Shown: one piece after another, positions 12,755 through 23,662 of the stretch
How positions within the stretch are numbered: the stretch's first letter is position 1
How the letters are laid out: each line of letters begins with the position of its first letter
Origin: Dermanyssus gallinae
Taxonomy: Eukaryota; Arthropoda; Arachnida; Mesostigmata; Dermanyssidae
Direction: 5' to 3'
NCBI GenBank assembly: GCA_003439945.1
Contig: QVRM01002200.1
Coordinates: forward strand, 372,001-436,000
Length of the DNA stretch: 64,000 nt
Program-made: the position numbers and the translations under genes
The notes under the pieces: model-generated
Database searches by the model: none
The model's input: only the letters and a program-made list of their open reading frames with translations
Told to the model about the DNA's origin: nothing

Positions 12755-13715
12755 AAACATACGAGTGCTTCTCTGGAATTGTGAGGGACTTAAGGGGGCA
12801 ATGGATCTTGCAAGCGATGACCTGTTTAAGTTGGTTGACATTGCAGTGGTCGCTATCTGCTAGTTGAAGCATTCCAACGAGTAGTAGTTGGTGGCTCTCT
12901 CCTGAGTGTAATAGCAAGTTTCTTTGAAGAGGACACCTTGTTGGTAGACGGTGAGCAGGGTGTACCAAGAAGCCGTGGTGGTGATGTATGCAGATGATAT
13001 CGTGGTCGCTCGCGACCTAGGTGCCATCAAGCGCATTACCTCTATGATAGAGGCGTTCCTTGTATCAAAACGACTTGAAATACACACCAGGAAGACCAAA
13101 GCCATGAAAGTCAGAAGTGGAGGTCGATTGGCTGCCAGAGACGTTATACGTTGCTGCGGCCAACCATTTGAGTTTGTTAACTCTTTCCAGTATCTTGGCC
13201 TTCTAGTTCATTATACAGGAACGACGTTCACAGCGCAGATAAACGAAACAGTACGAAAAGACACTTGTCTCTCTTTACGGGGAATTAGGAAATGTCCGCA
13301 GATTGTCCGTTTTCTCAGCAGTAAGACTCTTCATTCTTAGGATTGTTCCGGGGCTGATGTATGATCTTAACAGGGCGTGAAGCCACCTCACGCTGGCGAA
13401 TTTTAACCAGGTTGAGAGGGGTTTCTCATTATATATGAAGCAAGTGCTTTGCTTTCAATTCAAGCAAGGAGCCGCTTTGTGTATCTTATGTCAGGCTGTC
13501 CACCGGTTACTGAAACAATCCGACTAAGGCTAAAGATGCCGCGTACGAATGTTTTATTTCGGAATGGGAAGCTAAAGTCGAACAGGCCAGACGGGAGGTC
13601 GGTGGTTTGGACGTTTTCAATGCCATGCACCTTTGGTCTGGTCCTGCATGTGACAGACGTATACACCAGGTACATAGTGCATAGTTATCACTACCTGGTT
13701 TGTGATGCAGTTTTT
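12755..13715 (+). pseudogene. LINE family 1 copy with internal deletion
   Basis: It starts with an endonuclease N-terminus (LWNCEGLKGAMDLASDD, then LFKLVDIAVV), jumps at about 12860 into the middle of the RT, and continues AVVVMYADDIVVARDLGAIK (YADD box), GGRLAARDVIRCCGQ and later RSRFVYLMSGCPPV and YIVHSYHYLVC. Most of the endonuclease and the N-terminal RT are deleted, and frameshifts and stops are frequent after 13340. It ends where a run of T begins a different LINE. Confidence 0.78.
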
Positions 13716-16575
13716 TTTTGCGTCGTCTTCTATAGGCAGCTTATAGTAAGGGAAATTGTGCGCTACGCGAAAAAACTTCAACTTTACAGAGTATAATCGC
13801 TCAAAAGTGACCGAGGACAGTGATAAAGTGTTACGTACTACCCAGTGTACCCGTAGCCACAGTGAAAGCAAGTTTTATTTGTGGATTTTTGCGGAATCAA
13901 GCACGAATTCATTTTGTTAGACCAGTTAAGACAGCGATTACAGTGTTTTGCTACATCTCCTGATTTGAGATCATACGACAGTTTGCCGAATGCCCGTAGG
14001 TAATGGTGAACCCGCGTGCCCCCCGAGCGTTGTTGGTGGTGCTCCTACCAACAACGGAGATCAGCCTAGCCAGTCTGTAGTAAATTTGGCCGTGCCGGTA
14101 ATGGTAACTCCGTGCCATAGCGCTAATCGACGGAAACGCACTCTCACTGAACGAAGGGACAGTAGTCCAGACAGCAGTGCGGTGTCCAACAACAACAAGC
14201 GTTCGAACAGAATGAAAGTCGAAAACATCTGCTCAAGATGTAAACACTCACTGGCAGCTGTTCGATTGCACTGTAGCGGCTGTGCACAAACATTTCACAG
14301 TGCCTGCAAGCTGCGGAAAGCGAGCCATTAGCTGAAGCTGACGCAGTCTGGTACTGCCGAATATGCTTATTGCCCACCGCTGAGATGGACAGTGTGCAAT
14401 TCATGGATGCTCTCGACAAACTACCGCTGGATAACGAACTCATGAACTGTGTTACTTATCTGATGAGCCAATCGAGGCAAGTGAAACAGGAGATCGTTAA
14501 GTTGATCTCCTTTGCTGGGGTTCGCCGCTCTCCGAATAGCGACCGCTCATCTTTGGTGCCAGACTTTTCGCCCTCAAGAAGAAAGATGGCAGCGTAAGGC
14601 CCATCGCATGTTCATCTGAAATTTGGAGGCTGGCGGCAAAGATTGGCATCTTAGAGAACAAGGCAGACATCTCACATGCGCTTGGTGTCCATCAGCTTGG
14701 GTTTGCGATACCTTGAGGATGCGAAACCGCAGTGCACTCGACTCGGTCCTTCCTGGAGTTACGCTCTGAAGCTACCCTTGTAGTCAAGCTTGACTTCAAA
14801 AACGCCTTTAACAGTATTCGGAGGGAGCACTTATCGAGTGCGGTAAAAGCCTATGTCCCGAGTATGTTCCACCAGGTGGAACTAGCTTATAAAGAGCTTT
14901 CCTGCCTTCTGCTGCCGCATGATGTCATAATGTCGCAAGGTGCAGAAAGGCGACCCATTGGGTCCCCCCCTGTTCTGCCTGGCTGTCAAGGAGTTGGTCG
15001 ACTCTCTTGAATGCCCTCTAAATGTATGATACTTGGACGACGGTGTTCTGGGTGGCGCCCCCGATGCGGTAATGAGGGCCATCCACCGAGTCATTGAATT
15101 TGCCGAGCGGACTCGCCTGGCCCTAAACCCTGCAAAATGTGAGGTTCATGCTGTAGGAGGTGCTGCTGACTCCGAAGTGCTAGAGGCTCTCCCAGAGTGC
15201 AAGACCGTCCGCATGAATTTAGAGTTGCTAGGCGTCCCCCTATTCCCGCAAGGAGTTCCGGATGTCCTCGAGAGGTGGCTGGTCAAGCTAGAAAATGCAA
15301 TGTCACGCATTCACTTGGTAGGTTCTTACCGAGGCCGTTTTCTTCTGGGATCATCATTTTCGGCTCTTCGTCTCAACCACTTGTTTGAAGGGGCAGACTG
15401 TTCGCGAGCTTCAGGAATTCTTGAACGACTCAACGACCGCGCGATGTCTACATTAGAGGCGTTGCTAAACCTCAGCCTATCCGCTTGTGCGCGCCAACAA
15501 GCTCTACTCCCCGTTATTTGGGGTGGCCTAGGGTTACCTGATGCGACTGTCTTATAGGAGACAGCTCTGGCAGCTTTCCCCCATAGGTCTATGCAACAGG
15601 CAAGAACCCTCCTGGATTCTGTTGCTCTCACGGACTTAGAAGCCCGATTGGAGACAAGCCACCGCAGAGCAGTTGCCCTGTGCGGCCACGAGCCCGTCGA
15701 GGCTGGACACCATAGAGAATGGACAGCAATTCTTTATGAGCAAAGAGTCGAAAACCTCATTGCGAAATGTTCCACGGACGCCGATAAGGCCAGGCTGCGC
15801 GCCGCCTCCTTCAAGGGGGCGGGCGCATGGCTCCACGCCATACCCTGTGCTCAGATCGGGACCCTGTTAGATGACGAGTCGGTAAGGATCGCGGTCGGAC
15901 TTTGTTTAGGAACAGACCTTATGTACACTCATGCCTGCGTCTGCGGAGACGTCGTCCAGCCAGATGGATGCCACGGGCTGTCCTGTATTGTTAGCGCAGG
16001 TAGGCGAGCAAGACACCAAGCCTTGAACAAAACCTTTAGCAGAGCTCTACGATCCAGTGCTCTACCGTGCGTCCTGGAGCCCGTCCGACTAGACAGAGAG
16101 GGCAGGAAGAGACCTGACGGTCTGACCTTAACTCCGTTCAAGCGCGGATGCATGCTGGTTTGGAACGCAACAGTTACTGACTCATTAGCCCGTTCAATGG
16201 TCAGTGCTGGCGGGGCTCAGGCTGGTCATGCATCGGCTCTCGCCGAGGCAGGCAAGGTTAAAAAGTACTAGAACATCGGTTACCCGTACGAGTTTCACCC
16301 ACTTGCCTTCAAGACCCTTGGCGGGCCGGGTTCGTCTATTCGCAGTTTGCTACAGAAGGTAGGGAAGCGGCTAATCTAGCCAGCGGAAATAAGCGAGCGA
16401 GTGATTTCCTCAGACAGCGTCTGCCGCTGGAGGTGCAACGGGGCAATACGGCCTCGGTTCGAGGAAATGGCTGGTCCCTACACTCCAGAAATGGCTGGTC
16501 CCTACACTGGACCCCCGTAATGGTGCACACGTTCGCAGGGACCCAAATGTCATGGTCCGACCGTGAATGATTTAA
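13716..16575 (+). mobile_element. LINE family 3: PHD-finger ORF1, RT and restriction-like C-terminus (copy 1)
   Basis: A possible 5' leader (13716-13990) precedes an ORF1 (13990-14600) with a PHD-like C4HC3 finger: CSRC, CSGC, HSAC and, after a frameshift, CRIC. A deletion near 14540 joins it to RT: KKKDGSVRPIA, KLDFKNAFNSIRRE (motif A), VQKGDPLGP (motif B, in a shifted frame) and YLDDGVLGG (15030). The downstream frame (15591-16271) has a Cys-Cys-His-Cys cluster (CVCGD...CHGLSC), RHQALN, then KRPDGLTL and VWNATVTDSLA. This resembles the CCHC plus PD...D restriction-like endonuclease of R2-type elements, but the last Asp is Asn here. Several frameshifts and a stop before YLDD. Class by inference. 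Confidence 0.72.
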
Positions 16576-16958
16576 AATGGAATAAATTTATCATTCAGTT
16601 GAACGCTAAGAGTCGGAATGCTTGGGTACCGTCTTAGGACACGAATTTCGAAGCGGCAGGAGCCCAGCGAGACAGAGAAAGCACTGCTCTTGCGAAGACG
16701 GTGTTAATAGTTGGCGACAAGCCGGTGCATTAACTGAGAAAAAGAATCGTCGCCTTTCTGCCCAAGTGCTCAGTGGCTTTGGGAGCTGTGTCAGGCGGAA
16801 ACGTAGGGCGTGTATTTCAAGTAGCCGAGAAGTTTCTTGAGGATAATAGTCAACCCATTCACGTGATACTGCACGCTGGTTACAATGAATGTATGGAGTT
16901 CAAGAAGGACAAGTTTCTCTCCAGAACCATGGGTTTCGCTGCCAAGATGAGGGAGAGT
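14909..16958 (+). repeat. 2,050-bp tandem duplication, unit 1
   Basis: The unit runs from CTGCTGCCGCATGATGTC inside the family 3 RT to GATGAGGGAGAGT inside the ORF1 of family 2. It repeats at an offset of exactly 2,050 bases. I noticed about eight substitutions and no indel between the units. The breakpoints share only about two bases (TC). Confidence 0.95.
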
Positions 16959-18625
16959 CTGCTGCCGCATGATGTCATAATGTCGCAAGGTGCAGAAAGG
17001 CGATCCATTGGGTCCCCCCCTGTTCTGCCTGGCTGTCAAGGAGTTGGTCGACTCTCTTGAATGCCCTCTAAATGTATGATACTTGGACGACGGTGTTCTG
17101 GGTGGCGCCCCCGATGCGGTAATGAGGGCCATACACCGAGTCATTGAATTTGCCGAGCGGACTCGCCTGGCCCTAAACCCTGCAAAATGTGAGGTTCATG
17201 CTGTGGGAGGTGCTGCTGACTCCGAAGTGCTAGAGGCTCTCCCAGAGTGCAAGACCGTCCGCATGAATTTAGAGTTGCTAGGCGTCCCCCTATTCCCGCA
17301 AGGAGTTCCGGATGTCCTCGAGAGGTGGCTGGTCAAGCTAGAAAATGCAATGTCACGCATTCACTTGGTAGGTTCTTACCGAGGCCGTTTTCTTCTGGGA
17401 TCATCATTTTCGGCTCTTCGTCTCAACCACTTGTTTGAAGGGGCAGACTGTTCGCGAGCTTCAGGAATTCTTGAACGACTCAACGACCGCGCGATGTCTA
17501 CATTAGAGGCGTTGCTAAACCTCAGCCTATCCGCTTGTGCGCGCCAACAAGCTCTACTCCCCGTTCTTTGGGGTGGCCTAGGGTTACCTGATGCGACTGT
17601 CTTATAGGAGACAGCTCTGGCAGCTTTCCCCCATAGGTCTATGCAACAGGCAAGAACCCTCCTGGATTCTGTTGCTCTCACGGACTTAGAAGCCCGATTG
17701 GAGACAAGCCACCGCAGAGCAGTTGCCCTGTGCGGCCACGAGCCCGTCGAGGCTGGACACCATAGAGAATGGACAGCAATTCTTTATGAGCAAAGAGTCG
17801 AAAACCTCATTGCGAAATGTTCCACGGACGCCGATAAGGCCAGGCTGCGCGCCGCCTCCTTCAAGGGGGCGGGCGCATGGCTCCACGCCATACCCTGTGC
17901 TCAGATCGGGACCCTGTTAGATGACGAGTCGGTAAGGATCGCGGTCGGACTTTGTTTAGGAACAGACCTTATGTACACTCATGCCTGCGTCTGCGGAGAC
18001 GTCGTCCAGCCAGATGGATGCCACGGGCTGTCCTGTATTGTTAGCGCAGGTAGGCGAGCAAGACACCAAGCCTTGAACAAAACCTTTAGCAGAGCTCTAC
18101 GATCCAGTGCTCTACCGTGCGTCCTGGAGCCCGTCCGACTAGACAGAGAGGGCAGGAAGAGACCTGACGGTCTGACCTTAACTCCGTTCAAGCGCGGATG
18201 CATGCTGGTTTGGAACGCAACAGTTACTGACTCATTAGCCCGTTCAATGGTCAGTGCTGGCGCGGCTCAGGCTGGTCATGCATCGGCTCTCGCCGAGGCA
18301 GGCAAGGTTAAAAAGTACTAGAACATCGGTTACCCGTACGAGTTTCACCCACTTGCCTTCAAGACCCTTGGCGGGCCGGGTTCGTCTACTCGCAGTTTGC
18401 TACAGAAGGTAGGGAAGCGGCTAATCTAGCCAGCGGAAATAAGCGAGCGAGTGATTTCCTCAGACAGCGTCTGCCGCTGGAGGTGCAACGGGGCAATACG
18501 GCCTCGGTTCGAGGAAATGGCTGGTCCCTACACTCCAGAAATGGCTGGTCCCTACACTGGACCCCCGTAATGGTGCACACGTTCGCAGGGACCCAAATGT
18601 CATGGTCCGACCGTGAATGATTTAA
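16959..18625 (+). pseudogene. Family 3 RT/restriction-like C-terminus, duplicated copy
   Basis: Same content as 14909-16575: VQKGDPLGP in a shifted frame, a TGA just before YLDDG, then a 174-codon and a 226-codon frame ending in VWNATVTDSLA and GKVKKY. Both copies carry Asn in place of the Asp kept in the copies at 28.6 kb and 40.4 kb (VWDATV), so the change predates the duplication. Confidence 0.8.
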
Positions 18626-19008
18626 AATGGAATAAATTTATCATTCAGTTGAACGCTAAGAGTCGGAATGCTTGGGTACCGTCTTAGGACACGAATTTCG
18701 AAGCGGCAGGAGCCCAGCGAGACAGAGAAAGCACTGCTCTTGCGAAGACGGTGTTAATAGTTGGCGACAAGCCGGTGCATTAACTGAAAAAAAGAATCGT
18801 CGCCTTTCTGCCCAAGTGCTCAGTGGCTTTGGAAGCTGTGTCAGGCGGAAACGTAGGGCGTGTATTTCAAGTAGCCGAGAAGTTTCTTGAGGATAATAGT
18901 CAACCCATTCACGTGATACTGCACGCTGGTTACAATGAATGTATGGAGTTCAAGAAGGACAAGTTTCTCTCCAGAACCATGGGTTTCGCTGCCAAGATGA
19001 GGGAGAGT
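16959..19008 (+). repeat. 2,050-bp tandem duplication, unit 2
   Basis: Starts inside RT motif B of family 3 and repeats the YLDD box, the RT thumb, the CCHC/PD region (17641-18321) and the first part of the family 2 ORF1. After 19008 the sequence runs on into the rest of family 2, whereas unit 1 jumps back to the RT. Unit 2 therefore holds the original junction with family 2, and unit 1 the original junction with the 5' part of family 3. Confidence 0.95.
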
Positions 19009-19135
19009 CGCCCGGACTGTTCAATTTCTGTGCTAACAATACCAGAATTCCAGAAAGAGTGTCGTGAAGCAAATGAAGCTTTGATCACTCACTGTCATGA
19101 GTAGAGTATCGACATAATTAACGTGACTCACTTGC

Positions 19136-20134
19136 ATGCGCCATGGTTCACAGAGGTTTATACTCGTATACGGCTGCTCAGGACTCTGCAGAAGCGTGTT
19201 CGAAAGCGATCGCTCGTCGCGCATCATCTTTTTTAGGAGTCAAGATCCGTCAGCCGCCCATCCCGAACAAGACAGGCCCGAACATGCCAGGCAACCCGAA
19301 CATCAAGCCGGTTCCGGAGCGCGAGTTGTACTTTGGCAGCAGCACCCAACGAGCGCAGCGGGCCCTCCAACGCCCGAACAGCCAAACCGCTCGGCAGAAG
19401 GGGAGGCACGTCAGAAATGCACGGTACCAGGAAAAAAGCTAAGACTAGGACTGCCAGCAAGACAAAGCAAATTCTCGCAAAGGCCAGCGTACTCAACGAA
19501 TCGCCGAGGGCCGACCAGTAGTGCCCGCGGAGACCCTCAACCAAATCATTATGGCTGCGTTACAGGACATAAGCAGAGATCGACAGTTCAAGATCACAGG
19601 ACAGCCCAGACGTCGTTAGATGTTTTCGATAAGATTACAATTGTGCAGTGGAACGTAGAGAGCGCCACCCGCGCCCTAGGACTTCTTCCTTCCACTGCCA
19701 TCGTCGATATCGATGTCATTATTCTACCCGAGACTTGGGAGACCAAGCCATTTGCCTGGTTTCTACCCCGCTCACTCGCCGGCAGTGCTAGCCGAGGCCG
19801 CCGTAGCGGCGGCGTGCCCGTACTGTATAACAAGAGAGTAGGCGAGATCAGTGTGGCATTGGCTGAAGATGATACAGTAGTACTTAGGGGTAACCGATGT
19901 AACATTGTGGCAGCCTACGTCCGATTATCGAACGCCGAGAACACAACGGTGTTGACTGACAGAATCACACGGGCTATCCACGTTCTCCCCTTAGTTGGAT
20001 TTCCGCTGTTAGTGGCAGGCGCCTTTAACACGAGGGTTGACAAACCTAATGATTCGCGTACTCGCGCTCTTCCCTCGATGCTCGATGATTTCGGCTGCAG
20101 TCTGACTACCGATACGAATGTCCCGACGTTTTAA
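19136..20134 (+). pseudogene. APE-like endonuclease frame of LINE family 2
   Basis: The longest open frame in the window (332 codons). The first half is low-complexity linker, overlapped in another frame by the end of the SGNH ORF1 (WFTEVYT...). From residue about 165 it is exonuclease-endonuclease-phosphatase-like: QWN, then PETWE with the catalytic Glu, and GAFNTR where active enzymes have GDFN. Asp is therefore replaced by Ala in the GDFN box, whereas copy B (60.45 kb) keeps EGDFNACLD. Confidence 0.75.
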
Positions 20135-21207
20135 TGCTTTATGGGAAATTCGGTAATTGATATATTGGCATCCAACGTTGACTCGGAGAGAACTTGTTAT
20201 ATTGGAAAAAGCAACCCGCTACATAAAAGTGGTAACTTTAAATGGCATGTCGCAGTAGGAGTCGAAATGTTACTCCCTCAAATAGAGACTCCGCCGCGAG
20301 GGAACGCTGGGTTGGCTAAAGCACTGGACTCAAAAAAAGTTTGGCCCAAAGCTTGCAGCGTTATTTCCAGTACAGCGTGACCCGCACATTAAATCGTACA
20401 CGGGTGTCCTGATAGAGGCGATCACATCGTCCGTCTGTGCACCGAGCCCGCGTCGACAACGGCCATGGTTTAATACAAGCTGTAGACTAGCCTCCGTGGC
20501 GCAGTTTTGTGCCCGTCTGCTGATTAAACAATACACGTGCATGATGCCGCTCTGTAACCTGCTCAAGAGTTCGTATAGACGAACTCTCAAGACGGCGCGA
20601 CGGCAATATCTTGAACGTTAGGAAGAGAAGCTTCTGAAACAGGCAGTCAAGGAGCCCTACAGGTGGATAAAACGGGTGAAATCGACTTCGTGTCCAATAA
20701 ACTCCGCTGTCTTGATAGAGCACTTCAGAGAAATGTATGCAAGCGCAAATACCATTCCCAGCAAAGTTCTTTTGTTCGATAGCGCATGGGATGAACTCAC
20801 ATCGTTTATGCGCGATGACCTGGCAGCAGAGTTCTCCGTAGTGGAAGTGCTACGCTCTACGGAAAGACTCCAGCCAAACAAAGCAGCTGGCTTGGACTGA
20901 GTTCGGCGGCGGCTGGCATGACTCCTTGTTGGACAAGTTCACTCAATGCCTGCCTCCGTCAGGGGCGTCTACCACGGACCTGGCGTGATGCACTGCTTAT
21001 CATCATACCAAAGGGGAAAAGTGATCCGCAGGTCCAGTCACCTGGAGGGCGATTGCGAAGAAAAGTTGCTGTTATAAACTCCTGGCACTCCTTATCACTC
21101 GATGGCTCAGCACCTTCTTAAAGTACTGCGGCATCATACCGGACGAACAGCACGGTTTTCGCACGGGGCGTTCAACAATCACAGCATGCAACCTATTACT
21201 AAGCGAA

Positions 21208-21915
21208 GTGCGCAGCGCCATTAGCCGGCCGAAACAGGCACTCTACGCAGTATACGTCAATTTCAAATCTGCGTTCGACACGGCGCCCAGAGACAAGATC
21301 CTGATAAAGCTCGCTGAGTGCGGAGTTCCGCTCAACATGCTACGGCTAATCAAGGCTATGCTTCAGGAAAACTCAGTGAGTATCGATGACGGCGTGTCCC
21401 AGCTCCCGCCGTTTTCCCAAACGACCGGAGTCGCACAGGGCGATAATCTGAGTCCTCTGCTATTCTCCCTCCTGCTGAATGACTTGCCATTCCGAGTCCA
21501 AGGATCTACTTCTCACGCCAAAACGTTGCTGTATGCAGATGACCTTGTCATTTTCGGTTGTCGTTTTCATGTCCAACAGGCACTGGCAAGACTCTCCGCG
21601 TACGAACAAGACACCGGCCTGACAATCAACCTTGATAAAACTGAAGCTATGAAATTCCGCCGGGGAGGGCGACTAGCCGAATCCGACCCACTTCGTATAG
21701 GGGCAACGACCCTTGAGTATGTAAATAGCTTCAAGTACTTGGGGGTGGTACTACCTACCAACGACATATGCTTCAAAGAACACCTTAAGGACAGGGTCAG
21801 GCGAGCCTTGATTGCGAGTGTTGGGGTGCAGACGCCATCGAAGCTATCGCTACAGTCAGCAATGGCCTTGTTCGAGATGAAAGTTGACCTGTTGCTGCAT
21901 ACGGAATTCAAGTAA
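21208..21915 (+). pseudogene. Reverse transcriptase frame of LINE family 2
   Basis: 235 codons with the RT palm motifs in order: FKSAFDTAPRDK (A), AQGDNLSPLLFSLLLNDLP (B), LLYADDLVIFG (C, catalytic YADD), INLDKTEAMKFRRGG (D) and YLGVVL (E). Catalytic residues are intact, but the fingers region upstream is in other frames with stops. Confidence 0.85.
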
Positions 21916-22369
21916 TCTGGGAGTACCTTTCGGCGTCACAGCTCGAGTTGCTCGATCGTATAAAGCCAGCATTTCTCAAACGTGTCATGGGGCTGCACCG
22001 CTCAGCAGCAGAAATCGACCCTGAATTCTATGATACAAGTGCAATGACCAACGACTCATGGAAGGGACTTAACAGGACCAATAGGAATATAGTAACACCG
22101 TTTGCGGTTCATGGGTATCACCACATTCTCTGCGAAACATTAGGTTTTCATGTCCCGTGTGATACCTGTATTTGCAGTAGGTGCGGGAACTTTTGCGCCA
22201 GGTACCACGCAGCGTCATGCCCAGAAGTGACTTTGCTAGGGAGTCTCGCTTTAATGGAGGGGTCCCACTTATTAGCGTATTATTTTATCATGAGTACATC
22301 GAAAGGGAGATTGAATACGGAACAGTCATGTGTATACTAGCACAAGTTTAACAATGTACCTAACAAAGG

Positions 22370-22605
22370 TGATAATAAACATCAAAACTAAGTATTACTA
22401 CCTGGTATGTTCAAACGCAGTCTTTCACGAGAAGTATGAGTTGTGCACCTGCCGGATCTGCCTGCAGAGGTGTACCAAGTACCATGCAGTGGAATGCACA
22501 GCGCTGGACAAAAAATCTTTGCACTATTTTTGATAGAGTGTAATGAAGAAACACCTTTGAACTGTTTACTATACTCAATCTGAGTGAATTAAATTGAAAA
22601 AAAAT
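22370..22605 (+). pseudogene. LINE family 1 3' end fragment
   Basis: A frame reads YYYLVCSNAVFHEKYELCTC then RICLQRCTKYHAVEC, the C-terminal His/Cys domain of family 1. It ends with the hairpin ACTCAATCTGAGT (22573-22585) and an A-rich tail. Confidence 0.8.
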
Positions 22606-22990
22606 AATATTTTTTTACCGGATAGACCCTGCCTAAACCGGTTTTAATTTACTCTTGTCAGAAATACGACATTTACAGCCCTACACACATTTGGGTATAC
22701 ATAATAAATTCACAAAACATAACAAAATAGCACTGGAGCTATAACAACTACGTCAACAGCAACAAGCATTCGCCCACACACACACTGCCACACAAAGGCT
22801 CCATGGGCTGGGACACAAGGTCAAGGAAAGTCAGAAGGGCATTGTTTCATTGGATCGCCTACGTCGTCCGTTTATACAGTTTGTGTCCACGTCGCAGCTG
22901 CTCTTCTTGGTTATGTAGGCCCTTGAAAGAAGCCAGTCGGCCATTGCTTAGGTTTAATATCACGTCAGAACTTCAGTGTTCTAAAATGGC

Positions 22991-23553
22991 TGTCACAGAT
23001 CACTATTGACGAATAAACACTCGCCAAGGGATACGTATACTAAAACTGTATTTATTTTTACAAAACAGTTTCAGAGTGGGTCTTACATGTGCAACACGCT
23101 TCTTACAGCTCGTTCGAACATCTACTACTTCGTTTTCTTCTTTTGCCGCGTGGCCTCCCTCTCGTGGGCCAGACACGGTCGTAAAGTAAAGTAAAGTTTT
23201 CGGGCTGACCCTCAGCCAAGATTTAACGTCCACGGAACTGTTTTTCACATTGCTTCATAGACGGACCCCCATAAATACAAATGTGCAACGGTGGGGTTCG
23301 AACCCGTGCACCTATGTGTCTCATCCGGTTGCGAGGCGCAGACCTAAGCCACCACGCCACCGGGCTCGACACGGTCGTAAAGTAGGGCGGCTCTAGGTGT
23401 CTGATTCGTGGGCCAGACACGGTCTTAAAGTAGGGCGGCTCTAGGAGTCTGATTCGCTACCAGACCGCTCCAACAGACGAGGTTCTAAGCAACTTATTGC
23501 GTATCAGACCGCTCCAACAAGCGGTCGGACCAATTAATATGGAGACATTCACA
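22991..23553 (-). repeat. 3' LTR of BEL/Pao element, with SINE insert and small duplication
   Basis: Starts TGTCACAGATCACTATTGAC and ends GGAGACATTCACA as the other LTR does. The extra length comes from the SINE at 23189-23367 and a tandem duplication of about 60 bases around 23385-23460 (GTAGGGCGGCTCTAGG twice). Confidence 0.88.
23189..23367 (-). mobile_element. tRNA-derived SINE type 2 inside the LTR, 17-bp target duplication
   Basis: GACACGGTCGTAAAGTA flanks it at 23172-23188 and 23368-23384. On the minus strand it starts GCCCGGTGGCGTGGTGGCTT (box A TGGCTTAGGTC), has box B GGGTTCGAACCCC, and ends GGTCAGCCCGAAAAC and an A/T-rich tail. Confidence 0.88.
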
Positions 23554-23662
23554 ACACTCCCGGAGTTTCATGCGATGTAGCTATAGCGTTCAGAGAAGGA
23601 AACTTGTTGTACACCGCCAGTATATGTGAAACTGTTAAAATGAAAATAGGGTGCGATACCTA

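Larger units (their letters stand above)
18626..22330 (+). mobile_element. LINE family 2, copy A
   Basis: The parts are in order. ORF1 (18670-19230) is an SGNH-hydrolase-like domain (TVLIVGDKPV, ILHAGYNE, ISVLTIPEF). An Arg/Pro-rich linker follows (19230-19620). An APE-type endonuclease covers 19620-20134 (ITIVQWNVESATR, VIILPETWE, FPLLVAGAFNTRVDKP). RT covers 20390-21915 (YVNFKSAFDTAPRDK, TTGVAQGDNLSPL, LLYADDLVIF, MKFRRGGRLAE). The C-terminal His/Cys motif is at 22100-22220 (VHGYHHILC, CICSRCGNFC, RYHAASC). Domain order is intact but stops and frameshifts interrupt it, for example after FGCSLTTDTNVPTF. The 5' part is what the 2,050-bp duplication copied. Confidence 0.85.

Noticed and set aside
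15326..15631. 101-codon minus-strand frames inside the 2-kb duplication (also 17376-17681)
   Set aside because: Antisense shadows of the family 3 RT; their being present twice only reflects the duplication.
23250..23370. tRNA gene on the minus strand
   Set aside because: Flanked by a 17-bp target duplication inside an LTR, and repeated at 11.7 and 44.8 kb; SINE.
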